The notes under the pieces: generated by a model
Databases searched by the model: none
What the model saw: the letters and a program-made list of their open reading frames with translations, nothing else
Told to the model about the DNA's origin: nothing
Origin: SG8-41 sp035649495
GTDB taxonomy: Bacteria; Pseudomonadota; Gammaproteobacteria; Burkholderiales; SG8-41
Direction: 5' to 3'
Length of the DNA: 64,000 bases
Assembly (NCBI GenBank): GCA_035649495.1
Contig: DASRJL010000108.1
Span: forward strand, 1-64,000
Made by a program: the position numbers and the translations under genes
In this document: piece by piece, positions 44,123 through 53,130 of the stretch
Layout: each line of letters begins with the position of its first letter
Numbering within the stretch: position 1 is the stretch's first letter

Positions 44123-47100
44123 TCATATCCTCTGAAGGTCCCGGTCGCCCAGCGCGACCAGGCAGTGGTCTATCCACTCCGCTGTCAGCTTCTCCTGCAC
44201 GGAGTTCTGCTTGAGCCGCGCGTCGAGCGCCGCGAAATCCACCCGGTCGAGCAGCTGGTCCTGGTTGAAGCAGGAAAAGACATAGCTCGTTTTGCCGGTG
44301 GCGAGGTCCACGTGCGGCTGCAGGCACTGCGCGCAGATCTCCTTCATCATGCATTGCATCGGCGAATTGATCGAGCCGAGCGCGACGTGCTGCGGCTTCA
44401 AGTACGGCTTCAACTGGGCGCTGCGCGCCCGCCCGACGGCCGCCATCATGCGGTCGGAGCCGATCGCGATGATGCGGTCCGTGTCGCGGAACGGGATCGC
44501 CTGTTCCCCCAGCGCCCCGCTCGCGTAGGCATACATGGCCTGGACGATGTTCCCGACGAATGACTTGTCCTGCGGCCGGTCGGGCGTGAATCCCGGTTCC
44601 TCGTCGCAGCACCATACAACCGCGTCCGAGGCAGCTTCTATCTCGGAGAGCTTGTAGCGATCCGCCATGTGCTTGTAGGCGGCAAAGTAGAGCACGCGGT
44701 TGCCGGCCCGGCGCATCGCCTGCCCGATGGAGAACAGGACTGCGTTACCGAGCCCGCCGCCCGCCAGCACCACGGTCTCCCCGGTCGGGATCTCGGTCGG
44801 CGTGCCGGTCGGCCCCATCAGAATGACCGGCTCGCCGCGCTTCAGCTCGAGGCAGAGGTCGGACGAGCCGCCCATCTCCAGCACGATGGTCGAAATGAGT
44901 CCGCGCTCGCGATCCACCCAGGCTCCCGTCAGCGCGATTCCTTCCATGGCGAGCCGGGTGCCTTCGCCCGCCGGCGCGAGCGTCTCGAAGTTCTGCAGCC
45001 GGTAGAACTGCCCCGGGCGAAAGCGCCGCGCCGCGAGCGGCGCGCGCACCACCACTTCCACGATCATGGGTGTCAGGCGTACGACCTCGTGAACAGTCGC
45101 GCGCAGCTCGTCGTTGAGCCGCCCCACGAACTCGGCATCGGAGAGAGCCGAGGCCGGGGCCACCTTTTCGAGCACGCGCGAGACCACCGGGTAGCCCTGC
45201 TTCGCGCTGCCGATCGCCTTCACGACGTTGCCGAAATACGAGGGGTGCACGTCGCCGAAATAGCTCATGAACCGTCCGTCCGCACGCGCGCCGGAGCCCT
45301 CATTCCCTGCCTCATTTCCTCCCATCGACAGCAGCACGCGCACGGCCGCGGGCTTGGCAATCGCTCTTTCGGGCGTGACGGGGGCGCCGGTCTCGTCGCA
45401 GGCCTGGAAATAGCGCCCGTCGAGCTTGAAGGTCGCCGCGTCCTCCCGCGCCAGCACCGTATTGGGCTGTGTGCCCGCTGCGATCAGGATGGTTTTCGCC
45501 GGCAGCTCGGCCTGGCGCTCCTCGGTCCACTTGCTGTCCGCGCCGAGGCGCTGCACGGAAACGCGCAGCGAGCGGGCCGAGCCGGTGTCGTCCGTTTCGA
45601 TGGCGAGCGGCGTAAGGCCCTCCGCAAAGCGCACGCCCTCCTCCATCGCCTTGGCCACTTCCTCGTGATTGAGGGTATACGAAGGGCTGTCGACGAGGCG
45701 CCTGCGGTAGGCGATGGTGACGCCGCCCCACGACTGGAGCAGTTCGAGCAACCTGGGCTCGCGCCCTTCCGCGGCCGCGCGCGCTCTCTCCGCGCGCAGC
45801 GCGCGGCCATGGGAGAGAAACTCGTCGGCAACCACGCGTTCCTCTACGGTCCATGCGATACGCGCCGCCGCCTCCCCGTGCCTGCGGGCGAGAAGCTCGT
45901 AGCGCAGGAGGAACTTCTCCACCTGCAGCGGATAATACGCGAGCGATTCCGTCGCGGTGTCGATCGCGGTCAGGCCCCCGCCGATAACCACGACGGGAAG
46001 CCGCAGCTGCATGTTCGCGATCGAGTCGGTCTTCGCCGCGCCCGTCAGCTGCAGCGCCATGAGGAAATCCGAAGCCGTGCGCACGCCCCGCGCGAGGCCG
46101 TTGGGCAGATCGAGCACGGTCGGGCGCCCGGCTCCGATGGCGAGGGACACGTGATCGAAGCCCAGCGCGAAGGCTTCCCCGGCGCTCAGCGTGCCGCCGA
46201 AACGCACCCCGCCGAACATCGCGAACGCCCGGCGGCGCTCCAGCAGCAGGCGCAGCACCTTGAGGAAATTCTTGTCCCAGCGCACGGTGATGCCGTATTC
46301 CGCGACGCCGCCGAAACCCGCCATGACCCGGTTGTCCAGGGATTCGTAGAGCGTGCGCGCGTCGCGCACCGGAACGAACGGCACCCGCGCGCCCCGAGCG
46401 TCCACGCCGGACAGCTCGGGAGGCAGCGGCTCGATCTTGAGCCCGTCGATACCGATTACCGTGTGGCCTTCGTTCAGCAGGTAATGGGACAGCGCCATCC
46501 CGGCCGGCCCCATGCCCGCCACGAGCACGCGCTTGCCGGTCGGCCGCCCGGGATACGGCGAGCGCACGTTGAGCGGGTTCCAGCGGGTAAGCAGCGAGTA
46601 GATCTCGAACCCCCAGGGCAGCTCCAGCACGTCCTTCAGCGTCCGGGTCTCGGCCTGCGGTATGTTGACGGGCTCCTGCTTCTGGTAGATGCACGACTTC
46701 ATGCAGTCGTTGCAGATCCGGTGACCGGTCGCCGCCGCCATCGGGTTGTCCACCACGATGATGGCGAGAGCGCCGATCGCATGGCCTTCACTCTTCGCCT
46801 TCTGGAATTCCGAGATCTTCTCGTCGAGCGGACAGCCGGCCAGCGTCACTCCGAAGGGGCTCTTCTTGAATTGCGCCGCGCCCTCCGCCCTGGGCGCTTT
46901 CTCCTTGAGTCCTCTGGAGCACGAATCCTTGCCCTGCTCGTGGCACCAGATGCAGTAATTGGTCTCGTCGAGCGCGCCGGCGAGATCGGTCCCGGCATCG
47001 GTCAGCTTGAATCCCTCCCGCCGCCTGAGATGCGCGTCGGAGAGCCGGAAGGCGGAGTAGCCTTCACGCTTCTCCTCGATGACCGGAACGAGCCGCTGCG

Positions 47101-47737
47101 GATCCAGTTTTGCGGGCACCTTGAAGAGAATACCGGCGTGATGGCGCTTTCTGCCCGCCGCGGAGTGCGCGGACCACGCCGCGTAGCGCAACGCTGTTTC
47201 CAGTGCCGCGGCGTTGCCCGCCTCGTCTTTCTGCCATTCGGTAACGCGCCGCGCGAAGGCCAGCTCACTGAAGGATTCGCCCAGCAATCGCTCGAGGTCG
47301 TGCTCGAGCGCCACCCCGTCGAAGGCGCTCGCCTCCTCCGCCTTGAACCTGTGCATGGCTTTGCGCTGAACGAACAGGCGTTTGATCGAGTACAGGGGAG
47401 CAAGCTCGTGGTGCCGTTCCGACAGGGCGCGCACCTCCCCTTCGATCCGGAAAAGCCGCGCGATGAAGTCCTCGAGATGGGGCGCGACTGCGAGGAGCAG
47501 CTCGGACTCTTCCTTCGCGGCAAGCGCGGCGGGCTCGCGGCGCGCGGCCGCGAGCTTCTCGGAGAGCCCGTCATCCGCCCCGGCCACGAAATCGAGGAAC
47601 GCCGCATCGAGCCGCGCGAGCGCGCCGCTGTCGTACAGGTCCGAAAACGAGAATCCGAAGGCTGGCGTGAGCATGGCGGGGCCGGCGGCACGGATTTCCG
47701 TCATGGGCGTGCGCCGGTCGGGGAATTTATCCATCAA
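44123..47737 (-). CDS. Large multidomain FAD/NAD(P) Fe-S oxidoreductase (GltD-like plus PyrK-like)
   Basis: 1204 residues. An N-terminal helical region of about 250 residues has no recognised family. Then come cysteine sets (NYCIWCHEQGKDSCSRG and HRICNDCMKSCIY) like the Fe-S domain of glutamate-synthase small chains. Next are FAD-binding VLVAGMGPAGMALSHYLLNE and NADPH-binding VVVIGGGLTAIDTATESL. The C-terminus is a ferredoxin-reductase/PyrK-like unit: RRFRPGQFYRLQNFE, VVLAGGGLGNAVLFSIGQAM and a [2Fe-2S] site MQCMMKEICAQCLQPHVDL. Probably an electron-bifurcating or NAD(P)H-transferring enzyme; the substrate is unknown. No partner gene is next to it. Confidence 0.75.
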   Translation of the reverse strand: MMDKFPDRRTPMTEIRAAGPAMLTPAFGFSFSDLYDSGALARLDAAFLDFVAGADDGLSEKLAAARREPAALAAKEESELLLAVAPHLEDFIARLFRIEGEVRALSERHHELAPLYSIKRLFVQRKAMHRFKAEEASAFDGVALEHDLERLLGESFSELAFARRVTEWQKDEAGNAAALETALRYAAWSAHSAAGRKRHHAGILFKVPAKLDPQRLVPVIEEKREGYSAFRLSDAHLRRREGFKLTDAGTDLAGALDETNYCIWCHEQGKDSCSRGLKEKAPRAEGAAQFKKSPFGVTLAGCPLDEKISEFQKAKSEGHAIGALAIIVVDNPMAAATGHRICNDCMKSCIYQKQEPVNIPQAETRTLKDVLELPWGFEIYSLLTRWNPLNVRSPYPGRPTGKRVLVAGMGPAGMALSHYLLNEGHTVIGIDGLKIEPLPPELSGVDARGARVPFVPVRDARTLYESLDNRVMAGFGGVAEYGITVRWDKNFLKVLRLLLERRRAFAMFGGVRFGGTLSAGEAFALGFDHVSLAIGAGRPTVLDLPNGLARGVRTASDFLMALQLTGAAKTDSIANMQLRLPVVVIGGGLTAIDTATESLAYYPLQVEKFLLRYELLARRHGEAAARIAWTVEERVVADEFLSHGRALRAERARAAAEGREPRLLELLQSWGGVTIAYRRRLVDSPSYTLNHEEVAKAMEEGVRFAEGLTPLAIETDDTGSARSLRVSVQRLGADSKWTEERQAELPAKTILIAAGTQPNTVLAREDAATFKLDGRYFQACDETGAPVTPERAIAKPAAVRVLLSMGGNEAGNEGSGARADGRFMSYFGDVHPSYFGNVVKAIGSAKQGYPVVSRVLEKVAPASALSDAEFVGRLNDELRATVHEVVRLTPMIVEVVVRAPLAARRFRPGQFYRLQNFETLAPAGEGTRLAMEGIALTGAWVDRERGLISTIVLEMGGSSDLCLELKRGEPVILMGPTGTPTEIPTGETVVLAGGGLGNAVLFSIGQAMRRAGNRVLYFAAYKHMADRYKLSEIEAASDAVVWCCDEEPGFTPDRPQDKSFVGNIVQAMYAYASGALGEQAIPFRDTDRIIAIGSDRMMAAVGRARSAQLKPYLKPQHVALGSINSPMQCMMKEICAQCLQPHVDLATGKTSYVFSCFNQDQLLDRVDFAALDARLKQNSVQEKLTAEWIDHCLVALGDRDLQRI

Positions 47738-47745
47738 AACATGCG

Positions 47746-47774
47746 ATTGTGGCCGAGTCTGGGGACCGGCTCAA
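47746..47774 (-). promoter_or_regulatory. Possible sigma-70 promoter for the large oxidoreductase
   Basis: On the minus strand TTGAGC and CACAAT are 17 nt apart. Transcription would begin about at the first ATG (47737), so if real, translation may start at the internal ATG 47704 (MTEIRAAG). Weak evidence. Confidence 0.3.
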
Positions 47775-47861
47775 GACTTTCAACTTATTTGCTAATGCCC
47801 GCGTCCGCCGCAGAGGTATCCGGCAGCAGAAAGCAGGCATTCGCGGCGGTAAACTGTCGCG

Positions 47862-47993
47862 ATGACCCAAACCCGGCGCATCCTGATGTGGCTGATGCTG
47901 ATCGTGCTGTCCGCCCTGGTGAGCTACGTGGGATTTCGCGGCTACCTGACGCCGGAGATGCTGTTCAACTTCGCGAATTCGTTTTACTGCTGA
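47862..47993 (+). CDS. 43-residue single-pass membrane protein
   Basis: MTQTRRILMWLMLIVLSALV opens it: a basic N-terminus and one hydrophobic helix, then YVGFRGYLTPEMLFNFANSF and a final Cys. Positive-inside rules place the N-terminus in the cytoplasm. It is divergent from the large oxidoreductase (124-nt gap) and its stop is 1 nt from the convergent folD stop. A GGCGGT lies 12 nt before the ATG. Function unknown. Coding is supported by the orderly membrane-protein composition, not by homology. Confidence 0.6.
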   Translation: MTQTRRILMWLMLIVLSALVSYVGFRGYLTPEMLFNFANSFYC

Positions 47994-47994
47994 T

Positions 47995-48855
47995 TCAGCC
48001 CGCCAGACCGGCGGCGCGCTCCGCCGCCAGTACGGTGTTGTCGATCAGCATCGCGACGGTCATGGGCCCCACGCCGCCGGGAACCGGCGTGATCCAACCC
48101 GCCACATTGCGCACGCCCGCGAAATCCACGTCGCCGACGAGCTTTCCCGCCGCGTCGCGATTGATCCCGACGTCGATGACGGCAGCGCCGGGCTTGACCA
48201 TGGGAGCGGAGATGGGCTCCACGCGACCCGCCGCCGCGACGAGGATGTCGGCCTCTCGCGTGCGGCGCGCGAGATCGGCAGTCCGGGTGTGGCAGACCGT
48301 GACTGTCGCGCCGCGGTTTACGAGCATGAGCGCAAGCGGCTTGCCGACGATGTTGCTGCGCCCGACGATGACAGCGTCCCTGCCTTCCAGCTTCACGCCC
48401 GCCCGATCGAGCAGCATCACGACTCCCCTGGGCGTGCAGGGCTCGAAAGTCGGCTTGCCGGCGATGAGCCCGCCGAGATTCTCCCAGTTGAAGCCGTCCA
48501 CGTCCTTCGCCGGGAGTATCGCCTGCGTCATTCTGTGCGCGTCGAGATGCGCGGGCAGCGGCAACTGCACCAGTATGCCGTGCACCGCCGGGTCGGCGTT
48601 CAGGTCGCCGATGATCCCGAGCGCGGTCGCCTCCGGACAGTCCTCGGGAAAATGTCGCACCTCCGAATCCAGTCCCGCTGCTTCGCAGGCGCGCATCTTG
48701 TTGCGAACGTAGACCCGGGAGGCAGGGTTGTCCCCGAACTGCACCGCGGTAAGGCCCGGCTTCACGCCTCGTGCCGCGAGGGCCTGCACGCGCGGGCCGA
48801 GCGCAGCATAGATGCTCTGCGCGATCGCCGCGCCATCGATTACGGTGGCAGTCAT
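47995..48855 (-). CDS. folD: Bifunctional methylene-THF dehydrogenase/cyclohydrolase
   Basis: 286 residues. VRNKMRACEAAGLDSEVRHF, ILVQLPLPAHLD, PAKDVDGFNWENLGGL, PCTPRGVVMLLD, VIVGRSNIVGKPLALMLV and PVPGGVGPMTVAML are all present, in FolD order. It interconverts 5,10-methylene- and 10-formyl-THF, supplying C1 units, with NADP+ bound at the GRSNIVGKP loop. It follows ftsB by 61 nt on the minus strand and meets the small membrane gene tail to tail. Confidence 0.97.
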   Translation of the reverse strand: MTATVIDGAAIAQSIYAALGPRVQALAARGVKPGLTAVQFGDNPASRVYVRNKMRACEAAGLDSEVRHFPEDCPEATALGIIGDLNADPAVHGILVQLPLPAHLDAHRMTQAILPAKDVDGFNWENLGGLIAGKPTFEPCTPRGVVMLLDRAGVKLEGRDAVIVGRSNIVGKPLALMLVNRGATVTVCHTRTADLARRTREADILVAAAGRVEPISAPMVKPGAAVIDVGINRDAAGKLVGDVDFAGVRNVAGWITPVPGGVGPMTVAMLIDNTVLAAERAAGLAG

Positions 48856-48916
48856 GCCTCGATTCGGAAGTGGGCAGCGTCCGCCGCGCGCCTGCGGTCG
48901 CCTGCATTTGCAACGA

Positions 48917-49207
48917 TCATCGCTGCGCTGTGGATTTTTCGTCGATCAACTGGAAGAAGATCTCGTTCTGCCGGATCATCCCCAGTTCGCTCCGCGCGCG
49001 CTCCTCGATGGCGTCGAGCCCGACCTTGAGGTCCCGCACCTCGGCGTCCAGCGACTGGTTGCGGGCCTGCAGCTGGCGGTTCGCCTCGCGTTGCGTCCGG
49101 ATCTGCCTCTCGACTTCCCACACCCGCAGCCACCCGCCCTTGCCCAGCCAGAGGGGATACTGGGAGAGCAGTATCAGCCCCGCCAGGGTAAGGGCCAGGA
49201 GCCTCAC
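48917..49207 (-). CDS. ftsB: Cell division protein FtsB
   Basis: 96 residues from a GTG overlapping the eno stop (GTGA). One N-terminal transmembrane helix (VRLLALTLAGLILLSQYPLW) is followed by WLGKGGW and a coiled coil (VWEVERQIRTQREANRQLQA; LDAEVRDLKVGLDAIEERAR), then ELGMIRQNEIFFQLI, the classic FtsB/DivIC pattern. It forms the divisome FtsQBL complex in the inner membrane. The eno-ftsB order is conserved in proteobacteria. Longer in-frame starts lie inside eno and are ignored. Confidence 0.95.
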   Translation of the reverse strand: MRLLALTLAGLILLSQYPLWLGKGGWLRVWEVERQIRTQREANRQLQARNQSLDAEVRDLKVGLDAIEERARSELGMIRQNEIFFQLIDEKSTAQR

Positions 49208-50487
49208 CGAAGCTGGTAGAAAGCGCCGCGCCCGGGGTACGCCGCGGTCTCCCCGAGGTCTTCCTCGATGCGCAGCAGCTGGTTGTACTTGGCGAGCCGG
49301 TCGGAGCGTGACAGCGAGCCGGTCTTGATCTGCAGGGCGTTCGTGGCCACCGCGATGTCGGCGATCGTGGTGTCCTCGGTCTCGCCCGAACGGTGCGAGA
49401 CGACGGCGGTGTAAGCTGCGCGGCGCGCCATCTCGATCGCCGCGAAAGTTTCCGTCAGGGTGCCGATCTGGTTCACCTTGATCAGGATGGAATTGGCGAC
49501 GCCTCGCTCTATTCCCTGCCTGAGATAGCGCGTATTGGTGCAGAAGATATCGTCGCCCACGAGCTGCACCTTCTTGCCGAGGCGCGCGGTGAGGAGCTTC
49601 CATCCTTCCCAATCGTCCTCGGCCATGCCGTCCTCGATGCTGATGATCGGGTACTTGTTCACCCATTCCTCGAGGTAATCGGCGAACTGCGCGGCGCTCA
49701 TCGTGAGCCCCTCGGAGGCGAGCGTGTACTCCCCATCCGCATGGAATTCCGAGCTGGCGCAATCGAGGGCGAGCGCGACGTCCTCGCCGGGGCGATAGCC
49801 CGCGGCCTCTATCCCCTCGATCACGAGCTTGAGCGCGGCCTCGTGCTTGGGCAGGCGCGGCGCAAAGCCCCCCTCGTCGCCCACCGCGGTGGAAAGGCCC
49901 CGGTCCTTGAGGATCTTCTTCAGCGCCTGGAATATCTCGGCCCCGCAGCGCAGGCCCTCGCGGAACGATGTCACGCCCACCGGGACGACCATGAACTCCT
50001 GCATGTTCAGCCCGTTGTCGGCGTGCGCGCCGCCGTTGATGACATTCATCATCGGCACCGGCATGGACAGCGTGCCCGCGCCGCCGAGATAGCGATGCAG
50101 CGGCAACCCCGACTCCTCCGCCGCGGCCTTGGCGACGGCGAGCGAAACCGCGAGCACCGCGTTCGCGCCCAGCCGCGACTTGTTGTCGGTCCCGTCGAGA
50201 TCGTTCAACGTCTTGTCCACGAAGCTCTGCTCGGTCGCATCCACGCCGATGATCGCTTCGCAGATCTCCGTGTTGACGTTCTCCACGGCCTTCAGGACGC
50301 CCTTACCCCCGTAGCGGCGGGCGTCCTCGTCCCGCAGCTCTATCGCTTCCCGGCTGCCGGTCGACGCACCCGAGGGCACGGCGGCGCGGCCCATGACGCC
50401 CGACTCCAGCAGCACGTCCGCCTCGACCGTCGGATTGCCGCGGGAATCCAGTATCTCTCTTGCTATTACGTCGACGATCGCGCTCAT
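49204..50487 (-). CDS. eno: Enolase
   Basis: 427 residues. AREILDSRGNPTVEADVLLE, GRAAVPSGASTGSREAIELR, MPVPMMNVINGGAHADNGLN, SIEDGMAEDDWEGW, LVGDDIFCTN, LIKVNQIGTLTETF and VVSHRSGETEDTTIADIAVA are all intact, including catalytic Lys and Mg2+ ligands. It converts 2-phosphoglycerate to phosphoenolpyruvate, linking it metabolically to kdsA and ppsA nearby, both of which use PEP. It lies 30 nt after kdsA and overlaps ftsB. Confidence 0.98.
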   Translation of the reverse strand: MSAIVDVIAREILDSRGNPTVEADVLLESGVMGRAAVPSGASTGSREAIELRDEDARRYGGKGVLKAVENVNTEICEAIIGVDATEQSFVDKTLNDLDGTDNKSRLGANAVLAVSLAVAKAAAEESGLPLHRYLGGAGTLSMPVPMMNVINGGAHADNGLNMQEFMVVPVGVTSFREGLRCGAEIFQALKKILKDRGLSTAVGDEGGFAPRLPKHEAALKLVIEGIEAAGYRPGEDVALALDCASSEFHADGEYTLASEGLTMSAAQFADYLEEWVNKYPIISIEDGMAEDDWEGWKLLTARLGKKVQLVGDDIFCTNTRYLRQGIERGVANSILIKVNQIGTLTETFAAIEMARRAAYTAVVSHRSGETEDTTIADIAVATNALQIKTGSLSRSDRLAKYNQLLRIEEDLGETAAYPGRGAFYQLR

Positions 50488-50517
50488 CGGTGTCCCTGAG
50501 GGTTATTGTTCTGTTCG

Positions 50518-51354
50518 TTAAAGCATGTCTTCGGCGCGAGGCCGACTCTTCACCAGATCGTCCAGCGCCTTCAACGTCTCCAGCAGCGGCTTCATGAGCC
50601 CGAGCGGCCAGGCATTGGGGCCGTCGGACAGGGCTTTGTCGGGGTTCGGATGGGTTTCCATGAACACGCCGGCGATCCCGGCAGCGACGGCCGCCCGGGC
50701 GAGCACCGGCACGAACTCACGCTGCCCGCCGCTCATGGAACCCTGGCCGCCGGGCAGCTGCACCGAGTGCGTGGCGTCGAACACGACCGGACAACCGGTA
50801 TCTCGCATGATCATGAGCGAGCGCATGTCGGAAACGAGGTTGTTGTAGCCGAACGATGCGCCGCGCTCGCACACCAGGATGTTGTCGCTCTTACTCGCTG
50901 CCTTGGCCTTTTCCACGACGTTCTTCATGTCGCCAGGCGCGAGAAACTGGCCTTTCTTGATGTTGACCGGCCTGCCGGCCGCCGCGACGGCCTGGATGAA
51001 ATTGGTCTGCCGGCACAGGAAGGCCGGTGTCTGAAGCACGTCCACAACGTCCGCGACTTCCGCGATCTCTTCCATCTCGTGCACGTCGGTAAGGACCGGG
51101 ACTTTGAGCTGCCTCTTTACTTCACTCAGAATCTTAAGACCTTCTTCTATACCCAGGCCACGAAAGGATTTTATGGATGTCCGATTGGCCTTGTCGTACG
51201 ACGATTTGTAGATAAAAGGCACGTCCAGAACGGCGCACGTATCCTTCAAATGGCCCGCCGTGTCGATCGCAAGCTGCAGGGATTCCACGACGCAGGGACC
51301 GGCTATTACGAACAGGGGCTTATCGAGCCCGGCTTCGAAGCCGCAGAGCTTCAT
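50518..51354 (-). CDS. kdsA: 2-dehydro-3-deoxyphosphooctonate aldolase (KDO-8-P synthase)
   Basis: 278 residues. FVIAGPCVVESLQLAIDTA, FIYKSSYDKANRTSIKSFRG, LTDVHE, PAFLCRQTNFIQA, VNIKKGQFLAPGDM, FDATHSVQLPGGQG and METHPNPDKALSDGPNAWPL are standard KdsA motifs. It condenses PEP and arabinose 5-phosphate, the first KDO step for lipopolysaccharide. Asn in the YKSSYDKAN motif suggests the metal-independent type. Between pyrG and eno, 35 nt and 30 nt away: a typical pyrG-kdsA-eno-ftsB operon. Confidence 0.97.
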   Translation of the reverse strand: MKLCGFEAGLDKPLFVIAGPCVVESLQLAIDTAGHLKDTCAVLDVPFIYKSSYDKANRTSIKSFRGLGIEEGLKILSEVKRQLKVPVLTDVHEMEEIAEVADVVDVLQTPAFLCRQTNFIQAVAAAGRPVNIKKGQFLAPGDMKNVVEKAKAASKSDNILVCERGASFGYNNLVSDMRSLMIMRDTGCPVVFDATHSVQLPGGQGSMSGGQREFVPVLARAAVAAGIAGVFMETHPNPDKALSDGPNAWPLGLMKPLLETLKALDDLVKSRPRAEDML

Positions 51355-51389
51355 AAGGGGTACCGGCGGTTCGCAACGGCGATCCTCGC

Positions 51390-53066
51390 TCAGGCTATGC
51401 TCTTCAGGCGTCCCGGCTCTTCGGGGGCTGGCGTGGCCGCAGATCTCGCTTGGGCCAGCGCGGCCTGAACAAACGCCTTGAACAAGGGATGCCCCTGGCG
51501 CGGGGTCGAAGTGAATTCAGGGTGAAACTGGCAGCCGACGAACCACGGATGGCCGGGCAGCTCGATCATCTCGCACAGGCCGTCCTTGGCGGACCGCCCG
51601 CTCACCTTCATGCCCGATTCGACCAGGCGCGGAAGGTAATGGTCGTTCACCTCGTAGCGGTGGCGATGACGCTCCGTCACGCGGTCCTGGCCGTAGATGC
51701 CCCGGGCCATCGAGCCCGGCTCCAGCAGGCACTCCTGGCCGCCCAGACGCATGGTGCCGCCCAGATCCGAGCTTGCGTCGCGGCGCTCTATCCTGCCGTC
51801 CCGGTCCTGCCATTCCGTGATGAGCGCGATCACCGGGTGCGGGGTATCCGGGTCGAATTCCGTGCTGTGGGCATCGGCCATCCCGGAGACGTCGCGTGCG
51901 TGCTCGATCACCGCGAGCTGCATGCCCAGGCATATCCCGAGATAGGGAATTCCGCTCTCCCGGGCGTAGCGGATCGCCTTCATCTTCCCTTCGACACCGC
52001 GCTGTCCGAATCCGCCCGGCACCAGGATGGCGTCCATGGCGGCCAGCGAGCCGCTGCCGCTCTTCTCTATGGTCTCGGAATCGACGTAATGGATCCTGAC
52101 CTTGGCGCCGGTGTGGATGCCCGCGTGGATCAGCGCCTCGGTGAGCGACTTGTACGACTCCGTCAGGTCCACGTACTTGCCGACCAGCGCGATGTTGACG
52201 GTGCCCTGCGGATGCTCGAGCGCGTAGACCAGCTTTTCCCAGGTGGAGAGATTCGCCGGGGGCGGGTCGAGGCCGAGCTTGCGGCAGACGATTTGATCGA
52301 GATCCTGGCGATGCAGCATCGTCGGGATCTTGTAGATGCTGTCCACGTCGAACGCCGAGATTACGGCCTCCACCGGAACGTTGGTGAAGAGCGCGATCTT
52401 CCTGCGCTCGTCCTCCGGGATCGGCCGGTCCGCGCGGCACAGGAGCACGTCGGGCTGTATGCCGATCTCGCGCAGCTCTTTCACGGAGTGCTGCGTGGGC
52501 TTGGTCTTGATCTCGCCCGCGGCCGCGACGTACGGCACCAGCGTCAGGTGGATGAAGCAGTAGTTGTCCTTGCCCAGCTCGATCGCCATCTGCCGGATGG
52601 CCTCGAGGAACGGCAGCGACTCGATGTCGCCCACGGTGCCGCCGATCTCCACGATCGCGACTTCGGCGTCCCCCGCCCCGCGGCGGATGAACAGCTTGAT
52701 CTCGTCGGTGATATGCGGAATGACCTGCACCGTTCCGCCGAGATAGTCGCCGTGGCGCTCTTTCCTGATCACGCTCTCGTAGATCTGGCCGGTGGTGAAA
52801 TTGTTGCGCCGGCTCATCTTGGCGTGAAGAAAGCGCTCGTAGTGGCCGAGATCGAGGTCGGTCTCCGCGCCGTCCTCGGTGACGAACACTTCGCCGTGCT
52901 GGAACGGGCTCATGGTTCCCGGATCCACGTTGAGATAGGGATCCAGCTTGACCATCGAAAGCTTGAGGCCGCGCGATTCGAGGACGGTGGCGAGAGAGGC
53001 GGCGGAGATACCTTTGCCCAGGGAGGAAACTACACCACCTGTGACAAAGATAAATTTAGTCGTCAT
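51390..53066 (-). CDS. pyrG: CTP synthase
   Basis: 558 residues from ATG 53066; the longer frame reaches the ppsA terminator and is rejected. Synthase domain: KFIFVTGGVVSSLGKGISAA, KLDPYLNVDPGTMSPFQHGE, AEVAIVEIGGTVGDIESLPF. Glutaminase domain: ILVPGGFGQRGVEGKM, IPYLGICLGMQLAVIEHA with the catalytic Cys, and QFHPEFTSTPRQGHPLF near the end. It makes CTP from UTP. It opens the pyrG-kdsA-eno-ftsB run with its own promoter, since a terminator lies upstream. Confidence 0.98.
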   Translation of the reverse strand: MTTKFIFVTGGVVSSLGKGISAASLATVLESRGLKLSMVKLDPYLNVDPGTMSPFQHGEVFVTEDGAETDLDLGHYERFLHAKMSRRNNFTTGQIYESVIRKERHGDYLGGTVQVIPHITDEIKLFIRRGAGDAEVAIVEIGGTVGDIESLPFLEAIRQMAIELGKDNYCFIHLTLVPYVAAAGEIKTKPTQHSVKELREIGIQPDVLLCRADRPIPEDERRKIALFTNVPVEAVISAFDVDSIYKIPTMLHRQDLDQIVCRKLGLDPPPANLSTWEKLVYALEHPQGTVNIALVGKYVDLTESYKSLTEALIHAGIHTGAKVRIHYVDSETIEKSGSGSLAAMDAILVPGGFGQRGVEGKMKAIRYARESGIPYLGICLGMQLAVIEHARDVSGMADAHSTEFDPDTPHPVIALITEWQDRDGRIERRDASSDLGGTMRLGGQECLLEPGSMARGIYGQDRVTERHRHRYEVNDHYLPRLVESGMKVSGRSAKDGLCEMIELPGHPWFVGCQFHPEFTSTPRQGHPLFKAFVQAALAQARSAATPAPEEPGRLKSIA

Positions 53067-53097
53067 CGCATAGGCCAGCGGTTTGCCTATTTTATAG

Positions 53098-53128
53098 AAA
53101 AAGCCCGCGGATTCCAAGGAATCCGGGC
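53098..53128 (-). terminator. Rho-independent terminator of ppsA
   Basis: GCCCGGATTCC and GGAATCCGCGGGC (53103-53128) form an 11-bp stem with one small bulge, followed on the minus strand by TTTTT (53098-53102). It starts 3 nt after the ppsA stop codon and separates ppsA from pyrG. Confidence 0.85.
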
Positions 53129-53130
53129 AC

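Noticed and set aside
44669..48712. Very long plus-strand frame opposite the large oxidoreductase and folD
   Set aside because: An antisense shadow of high-G+C coding DNA: His/Arg/Ala-rich without domains, whereas the minus strand has recognisable enzymes.
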